From assembly GCA_016647705.1 (NCBI GenBank), contig CM028326.1, positions 16,245,901-16,309,900 of the forward strand: DNA of 64,000 nt, written 5' to 3'. The stretch is from Eucommia ulmoides. Taxonomy: Eukaryota; Streptophyta; Magnoliopsida; Garryales; Eucommiaceae. A program made the translations under genes and the position numbers. Below are positions 1 to 11,684 of the stretch, piece by piece; the first letter of the stretch is position 1, and the number at the start of each line of letters is the position of its first letter. Below the pieces are notes generated by a model. That model saw nothing but the letters and a program-made list of their open reading frames with translations. It did not search any database and was not told the DNA's origin.

Positions 1-573
1 TCTAAATGGGTGGAGGCTGTAGCAACACCTACCAATGATGCCAAAGTGGTTTTGAAGTTCCTTCAACAAAATGTCGTGACACGGTTTGGGACAACTCGAC
101 CCTTAATCAGTGATAAGGGAACCCACTTTTGTAATAAAATGCTTAGTGCTTTGTTGGTAAAGTATGGGGTTAGATAGAAGGTGGTGCTACCATACCAGCC
201 ACAGACAAATGGCCAAGCTGAGGTTTCAAACCGAGAAATCAAGCAAATTCTGGAGAAAACGGTCCATACTAATTGCAAGGATTGGGCGGTAAAGCTTGAC
301 GATGCTTTATGGGCTTATCGCACGACTTTTAAGACACCGATCGGCATATCCCCGTATCGATTGGTGTTTGAGAAAACATGTCATTTGCCCATTGAATTGG
401 AGTACCATGCATTCTGGGCGATTAAAAAACTCAACTTTGACCTAAAAGCTTCTGGTGCGCAACGTCTCCTCCAATTGAATAAAATAGAGGAATTCCGACA
501 CGAGGCTTATGGGAATGCCAAGCTTTACAAAGATAAAACAAAGAGGTGGTATGATAAAATGATAGTCCGGTGA
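1..573 (+). pseudogene. Ty3/gypsy integrase fragment (Athila lineage)
   Basis: The frame shows the integrase core phrases SKWVEAVATPTNDAKVV, LISDKGTHFCNK and [19 protein letters not shown], then the C-terminal stretch with [14 protein letters not shown] and [19 protein letters not shown]. These are characteristic of Athila/Tat gypsy integrases. In the family the enzyme inserts the cDNA into the host genome. It is a fossil with at least one break and is truncated by the window start. Confidence 0.9.
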
Positions 574-1074
574 GAGTTCAGTCCGGGCTAACAAGTTCTA
601 TTGTTTAACTCAAGGCTGAGACTTTTTCCCAGAAAGTTGAAGTCCCGGTAGTCTGGACCGTTTCGGATCAAGCATATTTATCTATTTGGTGCTATCGAGT
701 TAGAAGGCGAAGACGAATAAACTTTCTGAGTCAACGAGGAGCGGATCAAGCACTACTTCAAGGATGAAGAACGAGTTGTGGAGAACATCTCCCTCGTTGA
801 AGGATAGAGCCGGAAATCATAAACGTCCATGCTAGGGATGTAAAACCAAGCAACATCTTTTGATATGTCATCGAGGGTAACGAATATTCCCAACTTTTGT
901 ATAAATTACTTTTTGGAGATCGTATTGATCTCGTAATATTATTTTTTGTGGTGGATTGATGAGGCTAGATACTTAGGATTGAATTGCATGCTAAAACTCG
1001 TTTGAGGAATGAAGAGGCAGTAAGAGGTGTAGAGCAAAAATGTGAAAACTTGAAGGAATCCAGCTAAAGTCCAC

Positions 1075-1460
1075 ACTGGCGTAAATTCGCCTAGGTGGAA
1101 AAATCACCGCCCAAGCGAAAATTGGATAGAAGGCTGAGAAAACATACTGGCGTAAATTCACCTAGGCAGAAAAACCATCGCCTAGGTGGAAATAGGAAGA
1201 AAAAGTCTGAGTTTCTACACTGCCATAACTTTGCCTAGGCGAAAAAACCACCGCCTAGGCGGAAAAATGAAGAAAGGCTGTGTTTCTATATTAGCGTAAA
1301 TTCGCCTAGGCGAATTTACAACAGAATCAAGGGTTTCACACTGGTGTAAATTCGCCCAGGCGAAAAAACCACCGCCTAGGAGAATTACCATCAGAAGGTT
1401 TTTTAAAAAGCAAAAGGCGCTACTTCGCCTAGGCGGAAAAACCTCCACCTAGGCGAAATC
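1075..1460. repeat. Array of CGCCTAGGCG palindromes between pol and the extra ORF
   Basis: Seven or so copies of a 10-bp palindrome (consensus CGCCTAGGCG, flanked by TTC/GAAA or ACC/GGT) lie 20-60 bp apart. The same word recurs in this element's LTR (5165-5475), in the solo LTR (34690-34930), and in changed form (CACCGCGGCGGTGG) in the LTRs near 40.5 and 44.1 kb. So it is family-specific. Its function is unknown. Confidence 0.8.
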
Positions 1461-2120
1461 GCGACAGCCCTGTTTTAAAACGCAACAGTTCTCTTCGCAA
1501 ACGACACTTCCCTCCTAAAATTTTCAAGAAACCTGTCAACTTCACCATCCCAAATCCTTTCCTCCCTTTGAAGATTCATCCTACATTGCGAAAAACTTGG
1601 ATTTTCACCAAAAAATATTTATCCAAACGTTGGATTCCTCTTCCCATTTTCGAAAATCTAGGGTTTAAACGGTGAAACAGTGCGAGATCGCCATCCTCAA
1701 GTGATTTGATCAAAAATTTTCAACAAGTAAGTGTCAATTATCCTATTTTCATTTAATTGTTGAAATATTTGCTTCATTTTCTCATTCATTTCAAAAATCA
1801 TTGGATTTGGCAAGAACCCTAAACCCCTTTAAACCCTAGATTGTGTTTTTCACGTTATTAGGGATTTAGGATTGATTTTTGCTAAACCCTATCATGTTTT
1901 TGTGTAGATACACAATGTGAATCATTTATTTTATGCTACATTGCGACAAAAATATGATTTGGTTTTGGTTGGTAGGATATCTTGTGAAATTTTTATTGTT
2001 TGGTTTTGGTTAGCATATGTTTGATAAAATAGGGCATTGTGTGTTCGCTGACATGGGTTTGAATTGTGTGTTCTATTGTTATTATTGTGGTTGGTGTTGT
2101 GATTGTGATTTATAGGCAAA

Positions 2121-3056
2121 ATGATAAAGCATCGGGCATCCAAGCAGCCACGAACGGAAGAATCTCCGGCTGCCTCGGATTACAACTCTCTAAAATTTGT
2201 CTCCAAGCAAGCCGAGGACCATTACAATAAACATGAAAGTGAGCATCTCGGCATTCTCCAGAGGGGGTTCAGACCTCTGCATGAACTCCCTGAAGAATTC
2301 AGGACCATCATTCAACGTAGAAGATGGGAACAGTTCTGTGCTTCACCCCCACCAGGGGAGTTGGCCCTCGTACGCGAGTTCTATGTGAACATTACCGAGG
2401 CCACGGGATTTCAGACGAGGGTCCGAAACATCCCAGTTCTATTCAGTGTGGACCATTTCAACGAGTTGCTTGGATTGATGGGGCCGGAAGCCTCCCGAGA
2501 TTTATCCGATACTGCCACACTAACAATGAGTGCGGTGATTCAAGCCCTGACAACGGGTAACGCCCAGTGGAAGAACACATGGCAGGGTCAGGCCATCTTC
2601 AAGGTGCGGTTTCTGAAATCGATCCCCAAGATTTGGCATCAATTTATCTGCGCCAATCTACTCCCTACCTCCCATGTGTTTGATGTTTCCAAGGAGCGAG
2701 CATTTATGCTATACGGTATTGATAGAGGGACGCCCGTCAATATCGGTTGGCATATTTATTCTTTAATAATGCATACTGCCAGGACGATGAAGGGTGGCCT
2801 TCTTTTTTCCTCATTCCTCACCGCACTCGTTCAACGTGCCAGAGTTCGTGTCACGTCCATAAGCCCCTTTCCGCCTATAAAGCCACTTGATCTCTCAATG
2901 ATTAACAGATTGTGGAAGGACAGACCAGCTGATGGAGAAGAGGGTCCTGAAGAGGAAGAAGTCGGCCCTTCAGAGCCACCAACGCCCACAACCCGCCGCG
3001 ACCAACTCACCCAGATTTCACGAGATGTCCGTAGTCTCCAATTTGATATGAGCTAG
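2121..3056 (+). pseudogene. Athila extra ORF with 'putative plant transposon protein' domain
   Basis: This 311-codon frame starts MIKHRASKQPRTEE and contains FRPLHELPEEFRTII, LVREFYVNITEATGFQTRVR, VDHFNELLGL, WHQFICANLLPTSHV and the acidic run GEEGPEEEEVGPSEP. I recognise this as the domain usually called putative plant transposon protein, common in the position after pol in Athila-type elements. No signal peptide or membrane segment is evident, so it does not look like a classical envelope protein. Its role in the element is not established. The frame appears broken near its end, about one break. Confidence 0.75.
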
Positions 3057-3380
3057 ATCCAAGCTATTTTTTCTCGGATGGAGAGCTACATGGATAACTA
3101 CATTCGGCAACAAGATCAAAATCAACGAGTTTTATTTGAGCACCTCAGAATCGACATGACGCGTTATACGCCCGTGCTGCCTTCCGAGACTGATGAGCCG
3201 CCACCGCCATCTCCTCCCTAATGAACGGTAGGAGGTTAAACTTGTATGTCTTCCCTCCTAGGTACGTGTCCAACCCAGTTTTCAGTACATTTATTTCTAT
3301 TCTGCTATTGGGTTCGCTACTTAGGCAGTGAGGACACTGCCTCGTTCAAGTTCGGGGGTATATGATATGCAAGCTTGTAG

Positions 3381-3395
3381 TTTTTTTGTTTTTTT

Positions 3396-3426
<31 letters not shown>

Positions 3427-3440
3427 GAGAGAGGGGGGGA
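3381..3440 (+). repeat. Homopolymer T run passing into G run
   Basis: About 25 mostly-T bases are followed directly by about 20 G, just downstream of a PPT-like tract (AAGTTCGGGGGTAT near 3350). It may be a real slippage product or an assembly weakness. Lengths here should not be trusted. Confidence 0.9.
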
Positions 3441-4966
3441 TATGAAATGAATGGCAATTTTTTGATGTAAATGGGACAAAAATCTTTTTGTGGACAAATG
3501 TTTGTTTATAAGGGTATTAATGTTAAATTTTTGTAAATTTTGAAATTATTTTTGTTATGCATGTGTAATGTTTAGCTATGCATATGTAAGGATCATTAGC
3601 ATAAGTAATATTAGTTTGTAGAATTAGAGTAGATATGTTAATGAATATCGTTGTACGTGCATGCTGAGTTTTTGAGTTCGTCCGAACCATGTCCCGATGA
3701 TGAAAATTACCCTCTAAATTGCATATTGAGGTTGGGGGTAATGCCATTCACGTGTGTTTTGTGTGCTTAGCATGTCGATTAGGTGAAAATTATTTTGATC
3801 CTAAATCGCACGATCGCATAAACTCATTGTATAATTAGTTGAACGATTTGACACCGATTATTCAGTAATAAGTTCATGACAGAAATGTGGAATCTAGAAC
3901 TTGACTAGGGGAGGCTTGAGGCGAAATTATAGGTAAGGTAATTCTGGAGGCATGATATAGGCCTTCATTTTTATCGCTTGAACCGTTTGAAACTAAGGTA
4001 ATTCTGGAGGCATGAAATTTATTACCTCGTTCTCCTATTGAAGCCATAAAATTTTCACTTCTGAACTTGTTTCTATACTTTAACCAAGTAAATCTTTCAA
4101 AACCATTGTCGCTAAGAATAAAAGTGAAAATTGAGTGAAAACAAGTAGCATTAGATTATGTTAACTTGAAGCGGGTAATCGGGGTTTCAGTTTAAATGTT
4201 TTTGGTTAAGTATAAGAGTATTCACTTGTCAATCCTTTAGTTGTATTTACACGCCCCTAAAATTGTACAAAATTGAATAAGTTTGAGGGTGTGTGTGTAT
4301 TTACTTTAAAAAACAAAAAACAAAAAAACAAACCACTATGTGAATATAGTGTTTAATTACGGTTGTTGTGACAAGTGAATACAAGTTTACTTAATCTTGT
4401 TCAGGGTAATATCTTCAAAGATAGGGGGTTATGAGAGAGATATAGCGACAAGCGTTTGTACCTCGGGTATCGTTAAAATTTTAACGAGTTTCTATTTTTA
4501 CGATACCCTTGGTCGCTCTCCAAAGCCAAACTAAGCCCTATTGATCTCGGTGAATGTCCGAACCTACATTAGTGGATAGTTGAGCCCAGCCAATCATATG
4601 GTTTTCCTGAATGTTTTAACAAGTTTAAGTCATGACCTTATTCATTGAATAATCCAGTCCGGTGTTTGATTAGTTATACATTCGAGTTCTCTCACACACA
4701 CACATTTCAATTGGATCTAAAATGATTTCAACTGATATTGAGTGTTGAAATTCTGAAACACCACGTGGTGTGTGTTATTCCTTAACCAGATCTGATTATG
4801 GGTTGTTGAGGGAAGAATAACATGGTTTCTTTGATTGAACTTAAATCTCACAGGTGTGTACTTCTTATTTGTTAATGATTACTTATTTTTAATTTAGAAA
4901 TTAGCTAATTAGTGTAGTTAGTATTATTTAGCATTAGGGTGTTTTGCTCGAGGATTAGCAAAATTT

Positions 4967-4982
4967 CAAGTTTGGGGGTATT
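4967..4982 (+). other. Polypurine tract of the Athila-type element
   Basis: The sequence AAGTTTGGGGGTATT sits directly before the LTR start TGATAGGTGT. The related copy at 40865-40882 (reverse strand) has the same arrangement. Two more G-rich tracts of this type lie upstream, near 3350 and 3730. Confidence 0.8.
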
Positions 4983-6500
4983 TGATAGGTGTAAAATAGC
5001 TATCTAATTCTAAACCGAATTTTCTAGTTTTCGAGTATTTTATTGAAGTTTGAATATCTTTTTAGCTGTTTTTATTAGTCAGGAGTAGGGACGTAAACAA
5101 TCGGAAAATTGAGCGAAATGGTGGAGAAAAGGGTAGCCAAAAGATAAAAAAAATGAGGTTTCAAAGAACAGCGCAAATCCGCCTAGGCGAAGTTTCCACC
5201 GCTTAGGCGGAAATCCATCAGAAAGCTGCAAATGCTGAAATGTTGAAATCCACCTAGGCGAAGTTTCCACCGCCTAGGCGAAAATTCTCAGAAGGTTGAA
5301 AGCGCTGAGAAGTTGAAATCCGCCTAGGCGAAGTTTCTACCGCCTAGGCAAATATCCCTCAGAAGGAAAGAAGACGAAGAAGTTAGTCCTCCGCCTAGGC
5401 GAATAGACTATCATCTAGGTGGATTTCTAACCGACTTAAACTCCGCCTAGGTGAAGATTCTACCGCCTAGGTGCATTTCGCAGAACAGTCTAAAATATCT
5501 GTTTAGATATTTTTGAACCCCTTGGCCTATTTATACCCCTTTCTCACGTCTGAAAAAGGTTGTTAATGAACCCTAATCCTAGTAGAGAGTTCTTAAGCTA
5601 TATTTTGAAGATCAAAAATGAGATTCATCATTCGGGCAAAGAAGAATCACTTGCGGACAGATCATTAGCGACAGTGAACCGTTTCACTTTCAGATTTGAT
5701 TGTTCTTCTCTTGTTTTTATCTTTGTAATTACTTTTTCATATATAAGAATGTTGAATCCCTCTTATTTTGTATGGTATATGACTAAGATCTTATAGTATT
5801 AGTTAAATGTTACTTAGGTGTAGTTGAAATCATATAATTGTTAAGTTGAATGAATTAATGTTACTTTAATGTGTTGTTTGTCTAAATCCGATTGTGTTTA
5901 CCATTATTCTTGATATTATGCTTGTATTGATAAACCGAGAATACGGGATTTGACACTCGGAAGAGGTAACCCCGAATTCAGACTAGGATAAATACAACGT
6001 GACGTTCTAACGACCCGGGAGGGCGTTAGAACGTATGCAATCCATGACGTTGGATAAAGACTTACGCGACCTAGGGTCGTAAAGGCATTGAAGGGGACTT
6101 CTTTGTTGACACGAAGTCGTGTAATCCCCCGTCTTACACTCGGGAGAGGTAGCAGAGGAGTTATCGATACAGAGATTGTCGGAATAGATAACAACCATTA
6201 TAGCTAACTTAATGACGTCGATTATGCATTATGTGAAAGAAATCAATACCTAAGTAATTAGTGTAATTAGAACTAATCTAATAGTTGTCATTTATCTTAG
6301 TATATTAAATAGAAAACAAACAAATTTTGATTAGTCGAGATAATATGAAACTATTTAAATCACAATACTTAACCGAATTACACGCCATTCCTAGTGGAAC
6401 GATATCCGATCTTCCAAGATCTATTATATTAAAACTATACCTCGTATACTTGCGAGAATTCAATACCGCGAGGACGATGGTGTGAATCCTTGCGCGTACA
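4983..6500 (+). repeat. 3' LTR, Athila-type (1518 bp)
   Basis: It starts TGATAGGTGTAAAATAG and ends GCGCGTACA. Both ends match the solo LTR at 33480-35153, whose limits are fixed by a target duplication. It contains CGCCTAGGCG palindromes at 5165-5475, one copy of the ~150-bp CTCCCGAGTGTAAGACGGGG unit (5935-6185) and a 9-bp-stem hairpin at 6003-6031. Confidence 0.85.
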
Positions 6501-7518
6501 CCAGTCTATTTCCAGCCTATTTCCTTTCATTTTCATTTCATTTATAGCCATTTTTGATCAATTTGCACCCCTAAAACTCTCTTTTAGGTCACTATAAATA
6601 TAACTCGATAGTTTGGGAAGAGAAGGTAATGATTCCATAACATTTCAGACACTAATTTCATTTCATTTCTAGATATTTTGTAGCCTAATTCTCCACTGAA
6701 GGTCGAAGGCAAGTTAGTATTGGTCGTTTCGAGGATTGTATCTGAGAAAATGTCATTCTACATGGTGATGAGCGGCTAATCTTCTTTTAACCGGGTTAGG
6801 ATCATGGTGAGGTATTTTGTGGTTTATGTAATATTATATTCTTTTATTTCACTTTGGATTACGTGTAACTATTGTGTAATGAGAATTTGTTGATCTTTAT
6901 ATTGGTTTCAGTGTGGTTGGATTTATTTACAAAGTGTTCGTGTAAAAATTTAGATCTAGATCTAATTACTTCAAAAAATGTTAGATTTAGTACTTGTGGT
7001 TTAGATCTAATGGTCACACAATCATTTTCTTGGGGATTAATTATTGGTCTAAATGGCTTATAGTTAGATTTTAATTCACCGTAGATTAGTGTCGTGTAGG
7101 AATTAAATACCACAGATAAATCATGCTGGAGAATAACAATTTAATATTTCTGAGTAGTTCTGACTTGTAATTGGGAACAATCATTTGCACAAATTTGATT
7201 GAAATAGAAAATACGAAAACAACATAATTATCAAAATACGTAACCTACAATTTCTAACCTGGTTCTCTATCTCCTTTTGTTTGTAGATTTAATTTTTTTT
7301 TTCTTTTATTAAAATCCAAAATCAAACTTCGCTTTGGTCAAAGGAAGAAAAATAATCGAAAATCAACAATTACAAGACCAATTCCTTTAGTTCGACATTT
7401 GTATTTAAGCACGCTATACTATGATATTTTGTGCTTAATTAAGGGTATTATTTTTTAGCGATCAATTTCTTCTTTGGCATGACAAACCATCAATAATGAC
7501 CCTTATTCTTCTTTCTCT
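6501..7518. other. AT-rich sequence, no gene recognised
   Basis: The first ~330 bp (TATA-like CACTATAAATATAAC, then a leader-like stretch with GAGCGGCTAATCTTC) could be the tail of another gypsy LTR into which the Athila-type element inserted. From 6850 to 7518 I see only AT-rich DNA and short chance ORFs. Confidence 0.4.
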
Positions 7519-8180
7519 TCAAAATATATTTTTTACCATTTCATTCAGACATATTAGTTCGACATTCTGACTTGTAACAGCCGTACCTGTGACATCTAAA
7601 GCACTCAACGTTTGATTTGTCTGTTGACTTTGATTTGTTAGGAGTTGAGTATTGATTGCCTCGGTCTCTTTTATCTCTTGGAGGTCATTAGATGGGGTAT
7701 CATTAGATTTTTGGGATCGTTGTTTGTGATACTTGTTTCCTCTACCTCTTCCTCGATTCGCTTTACTTGGCAGTGAAGAAGAATTGTTGTTGGAGGCTTG
7801 CAATGCTTTCTCTTCTTTATCTTAGTGGATAATCTTTTGTTCATGGACTAACAATGAACCCTATAGTTCATCAATTGAAAGATCATCAAGATCCTTTAAT
7901 TCTTCAAATGAACAAACCACATAATTAAATTTTGGTGTCATTGATCCAAGAATTCGTTTTGATTACAACCACGTCCTCAATCTTCTCTCTGTAGACATGC
8001 ATCTTGGTGATAATTGCCATCATTCTAGAGAAAAAATCGAAAATTGACTTTCCTGATTTCATCCTAAGTGTTTCAAACTCTGAACAAAGTGCTTGAAGTC
8101 GTTGCCTTTTTGCCCCTGATCTTTGATATATCATTTTCATTGAGTCCTAAATCTTCTTGGAAGTTTTTTTTGTTGAGAAT
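7519..8180 (-). pseudogene. Ty1/copia gag fragment
   Basis: On the minus strand, LQALCSEFETLRMKSGKS followed by ISDFFSRMMAIITKM-type residues matches the copia gag (UBN2) core. It is followed at 7803-7519 by a basic linker with KANRGRGRGNKYHKQRSQK. No LTR or pol was found next to it. It is an isolated, broken fossil fragment with several breaks. Confidence 0.8.
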
Positions 8181-8190
8181 GGGTTCCAAG

Positions 8191-9942
8191 ATAGACAGAT
8201 CAATTGCTTGAAAAAATAATGATTTTCCTTCAAATCCTTTAGCATTTACATCAACAGTAAAAACAAGAAACTAGGAACCCGCTATTACATGCATAACCCA
8301 CTACGGGCATAGTTTTCTAAAAGAATAACTAAATGCAAAAAATTGCTCTAGACTAAGAACCCATTACTAACGACTTCTGACTAATAAAACAATTACTAAT
8401 ATCTTAAAAGCAAGCTCAACGACTCCGTGTTCTATTTTGACTAAATCAACTAACAGTGATCAACACTTTCAATCTAGGAATCATAGACATTTGACGAAGA
8501 ATCATTGTATGTGTGGTGGACATACGATGGACAAGGTAGGGCATGTACGGAATGCGTATCAGAATGTCCTATTTCAAACCGGATTGTCACGAGGAATCGA
8601 CATCATGTTCAATCTTTTAGATTCCGATGAGGTAATAAATATAAATGAAGTGAAGGTTAGAAAATACAAAGAGATACAATTACTCACACTCTTTCCCATG
8701 TATAAACTACCAAATACACTCCCTTATAAGGTGGAATTGACTAGATTACCCTTAACATTTTTTCTATTTAGTATTCAATATATAGAATTATTATTGTATA
8801 TCGAACTTTGTCAACCAATCATCTTCTTCTATGGATTAATTTTCTGTATATATTTTACGATTTAATAATTTTTTTTTTCTTTAAGTTCTATTTTTAGCAT
8901 TGTATGTTTTTATCTATTTATGCGTTTATTATATTTAATAATTAATTTATAAAATTTCTTGACATTCCAAATTATATGAGTATTATTGAAAATATAAAAT
9001 ATATATAAAAATAATCTAATCATATAACAAAAGCTAATCATATAACAAAACCTAAAAGTGAAAGCCTAAACTTTCAAATGAATGAGAGTTCAATTTTATT
9101 TTCTGTATTTCTCATAATTTGAGTATATTCTAATTACTAGAAGTATTTTTCAATTGATTTTATTATGATAATTCTACCAATTTAATGCTTTTAATGTGTG
9201 ATTATGTCAAAGGTTTTCAATCATTTTATTATTATAATTTCATTAAAAGCACATAATCCATTAATAGTTAGCATTTAAGAGGACTCCAAAATAATCTCTA
9301 TATAAAAATTCTTTTATTTTCACATCATAATTGGACACACTTTAAAATTATCTAAATTTTTATATATTTTTTTACTTATTCTTTAAATTTTTACTATTAT
9401 CAATACCTTGCCAATGTGTATGCCAAAAACTTGCCAACATCTTGCCATTCAATTGTGAAATAATTAGTTCAGGTTATGTGCAGTTCTTTATACGAGGGTT
9501 TTGAGATTGAGATCAACGTCAACTGAAAGAACTGGATCATTAATTGATATGTCAAGCTAAAAGTGATAAATGTATTAATTATTTTTATTTTTATTTTTTT
9601 TGAAAGAAATTCAGTTCCGATTTGTGTGTGAAGCATTGGGTTTTCTCTATATGTGTTTCATTTGTTGGTTTAAAGATTTTATTAATATTGTCATTTTATT
9701 TTGTTTCAAAGGATGGATAAATAATATTATCGAACATCATAATATTAAATAGAACGATTTATCTTTTATAAGTAACTGTACATTTGAAAAAAAGATTCCT
9801 TATTAAGATACATAAATTATGAAGTAAGCCATATTTCTTGGGATTTTCATGTATTAGTAACTTAGTAATAAAATCCGAAATGATGACGCCTGTTTGATAT
9901 TATTTCGGTACAATTTTTAGGGACTCATATTGTCTTTTTTTC
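8191..9942. other. AT-rich intergenic sequence
   Basis: No recognisable gene. A 142-codon frame at 8437-8865 has no domain I know, and its second half reads like hydrophobic AT-rich noise. A 17-bp direct repeat (CTAATCATATAACAAAA) occurs near 9013-9046. Confidence 0.5.
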
Positions 9943-10392
9943 TTCTTTCTATAACATCCCAATTTTTTGAGAGCTCACCAACACTATTTTTTTTCTTTCT
10001 CAACATTTTGAGAATATTTAAATTATTAAGAGTATTTGTTAATTAATTTTATTTTAAATAATTTGAACATACACATTTCTTTAAAATTAAAATTATGTTG
10101 AACTAAAATTTTATTATTTATCAAACATTATACAATACTTTTAATTTCAACACCCAAAAGTAAAATATTCACAATACTAATTGAAAACAAATATTACAAA
10201 ATAGAAAAAATAAATAATTTAAACACTGCAAAATAATATATAGTTTACCCACTGAAAAAAAAAAATGCAAACCCCACTAACTAATACAAAATATTTTTTC
10301 AAAAATAACAAATATAAATTATATTTAAATAATCAAATAAAATAAAATAAAAATTATTTCAAAACCTTCACTTAGCGCATGGCTAAAACCAG
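9943..10392 (+). mobile_element. Helitron 3' segment (copy a, degenerate end)
   Basis: About 450 bp from TCTATAACATCCC to a decayed 3' terminus (CACTTAGCG hairpin remnant, then CTAAAACCAG and T). It is closely similar to 21115-21591 and, in its last part, to 14561-14776. The terminus lacks the perfect CTAG seen in the other two copies. No 5' end or Rep/helicase gene was found. Confidence 0.7.
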
Positions 10393-11684
10393 TAGAAGAA
10401 CCTAAAATTGGAAGCTTAGGCTTAGAATGAACCACATCAAAGATTTGGCCTTTCCTCTCATCTCTTCTCAATTCTATCAAAATCAATAGCCAGGATTAAT
10501 GGCTTTTCATTTGTGGTGAATTTCATTTGTTTGATTGGATGACAACTATCAATTTAAATGAGATTAATGACTTAGTGGATGACAACTATCCGTTTAGTCT
10601 ATTATCTCTTATTGTTTCATCTAATGACAATTAAGGCCTCTTTCTCAATGCCTCTCAATTCTCTCATCGCCGACCATCGGATTCCCTTATCTTCCACTCT
10701 CATTCACTGCCTATATTACAACATTTTCATTTGATGTCTTCTTTCCATCGACTTCAGTTTGCACCACCGGTGATGGTTGCACCTAAGATCGCCAGTTCTG
10801 TCGTCCCATCTATCGCCGTCACCACAACATCTTCCATGATCTCTTAACTTCTTGCGCGCCCCTACCGTCATCTCAATCATCGATTGTGCATTCACCGTCA
10901 ACCGATCCACTCCTATTCACATCTCCCTTACCAGCACTACTATATCAGCGTCTTTCACTATTGTTCCTCATTCGTATCTCTTTCGCTCAAACCACTGACA
11001 CCTGCTACACCTAGGACCGACAGATTTATCAACCCCATGCACTACAACCACAGTCTTTTCAAGACCTTAACCTTCTTATAAGCCCGATTTTGGTGAGTTT
11101 ATCTAGATCTGGGTTTGATTTTGCGTTCTTTATTACTTTGATTTGGTTTTTGTGATATGAGTTCATCTTTGGCAAAGTAAAAAATTCACAGATCTTCGAG
11201 AAATTGATCTCTAATGTAGGTGCTTCAGTGAGGTGAGGCGGTAGATGTGCATTCGACTACCTAGAAAATTGATTTTTATTTCGTAAAGTTAATTGCAAAC
11301 AGTGAGACGACAATTGTGGTTCTTTTTTGTAACGTTAATTGCAAACAGAAGACAATTCTGGGTTTGACGACAGACTAGAAATTAATTTCTACCTTTTTGT
11401 CATTCATTGATTACATATCATCTTCGGTCTTACAAATGAAGAGGCGCTTTGTCTCACCTACAATAGCCCCGCATTTAGTTGATTGATTAACGCCCTCTTT
11501 CCAAAATCAAATTTCTGTTTGGCATGTAATTATGTGATTTTTTTTATTTATTTTTTAACTTTTTGGATAACAATTCATTTTTTTTTTTTTACTTTTTGGG
11601 TAACAATTAATTTTTTTTTTTATAGCGGTAAGAGTTGTGGTTTGTATTATTGTTGTTCTTTTAGCGTATAAGAAGATCGAATGG
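10393..11684. other. Less AT-rich, gene-leader-like island
   Basis: 10640-11100 is richer in C than its surroundings. It is followed by GTGAGTTTATCTAGATCTGGG and a T-rich stretch like the first intron of a plant gene leader. No frame longer than 65 codons makes sense. It may be a decayed host leader exon plus intron, perhaps carried here by a transposon, but this is a guess. 11460-11684 is T-rich and featureless. Confidence 0.3.

Larger units (their letters stand above)
1..6500 (+). mobile_element. Athila-type Ty3/gypsy element, 3' portion (5' part outside window)
   Basis: Parts in order: integrase C-terminal half, a ~1.5 kb spacer with palindromic CGCCTAGGCG repeats, an extra ORF with a plant-transposon-protein domain, a long non-coding tail, a polypurine tract and a 3' LTR ending at 6500. 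An extra ORF between pol and the 3' LTR is typical of the Athila lineage. The element is an old, broken copy with a few visible breaks. The same family supplies the LTRs at 33480-35153, 36273-44497 and 58324-58570. The bases after the LTR (CCAGT) would be the right target duplication, but the left end is not in the window, so this cannot be tested. Confidence 0.85.

Noticed and set aside
2121-3056. Classical envelope gene
   Set aside because: No signal peptide, membrane anchor or furin-like site is visible; the domain is the plant-transposon-protein type.
8437-8865. 142-codon frame as a gene
   Set aside because: No domain, no promoter or intron evidence, and a hydrophobic AT-driven tail.
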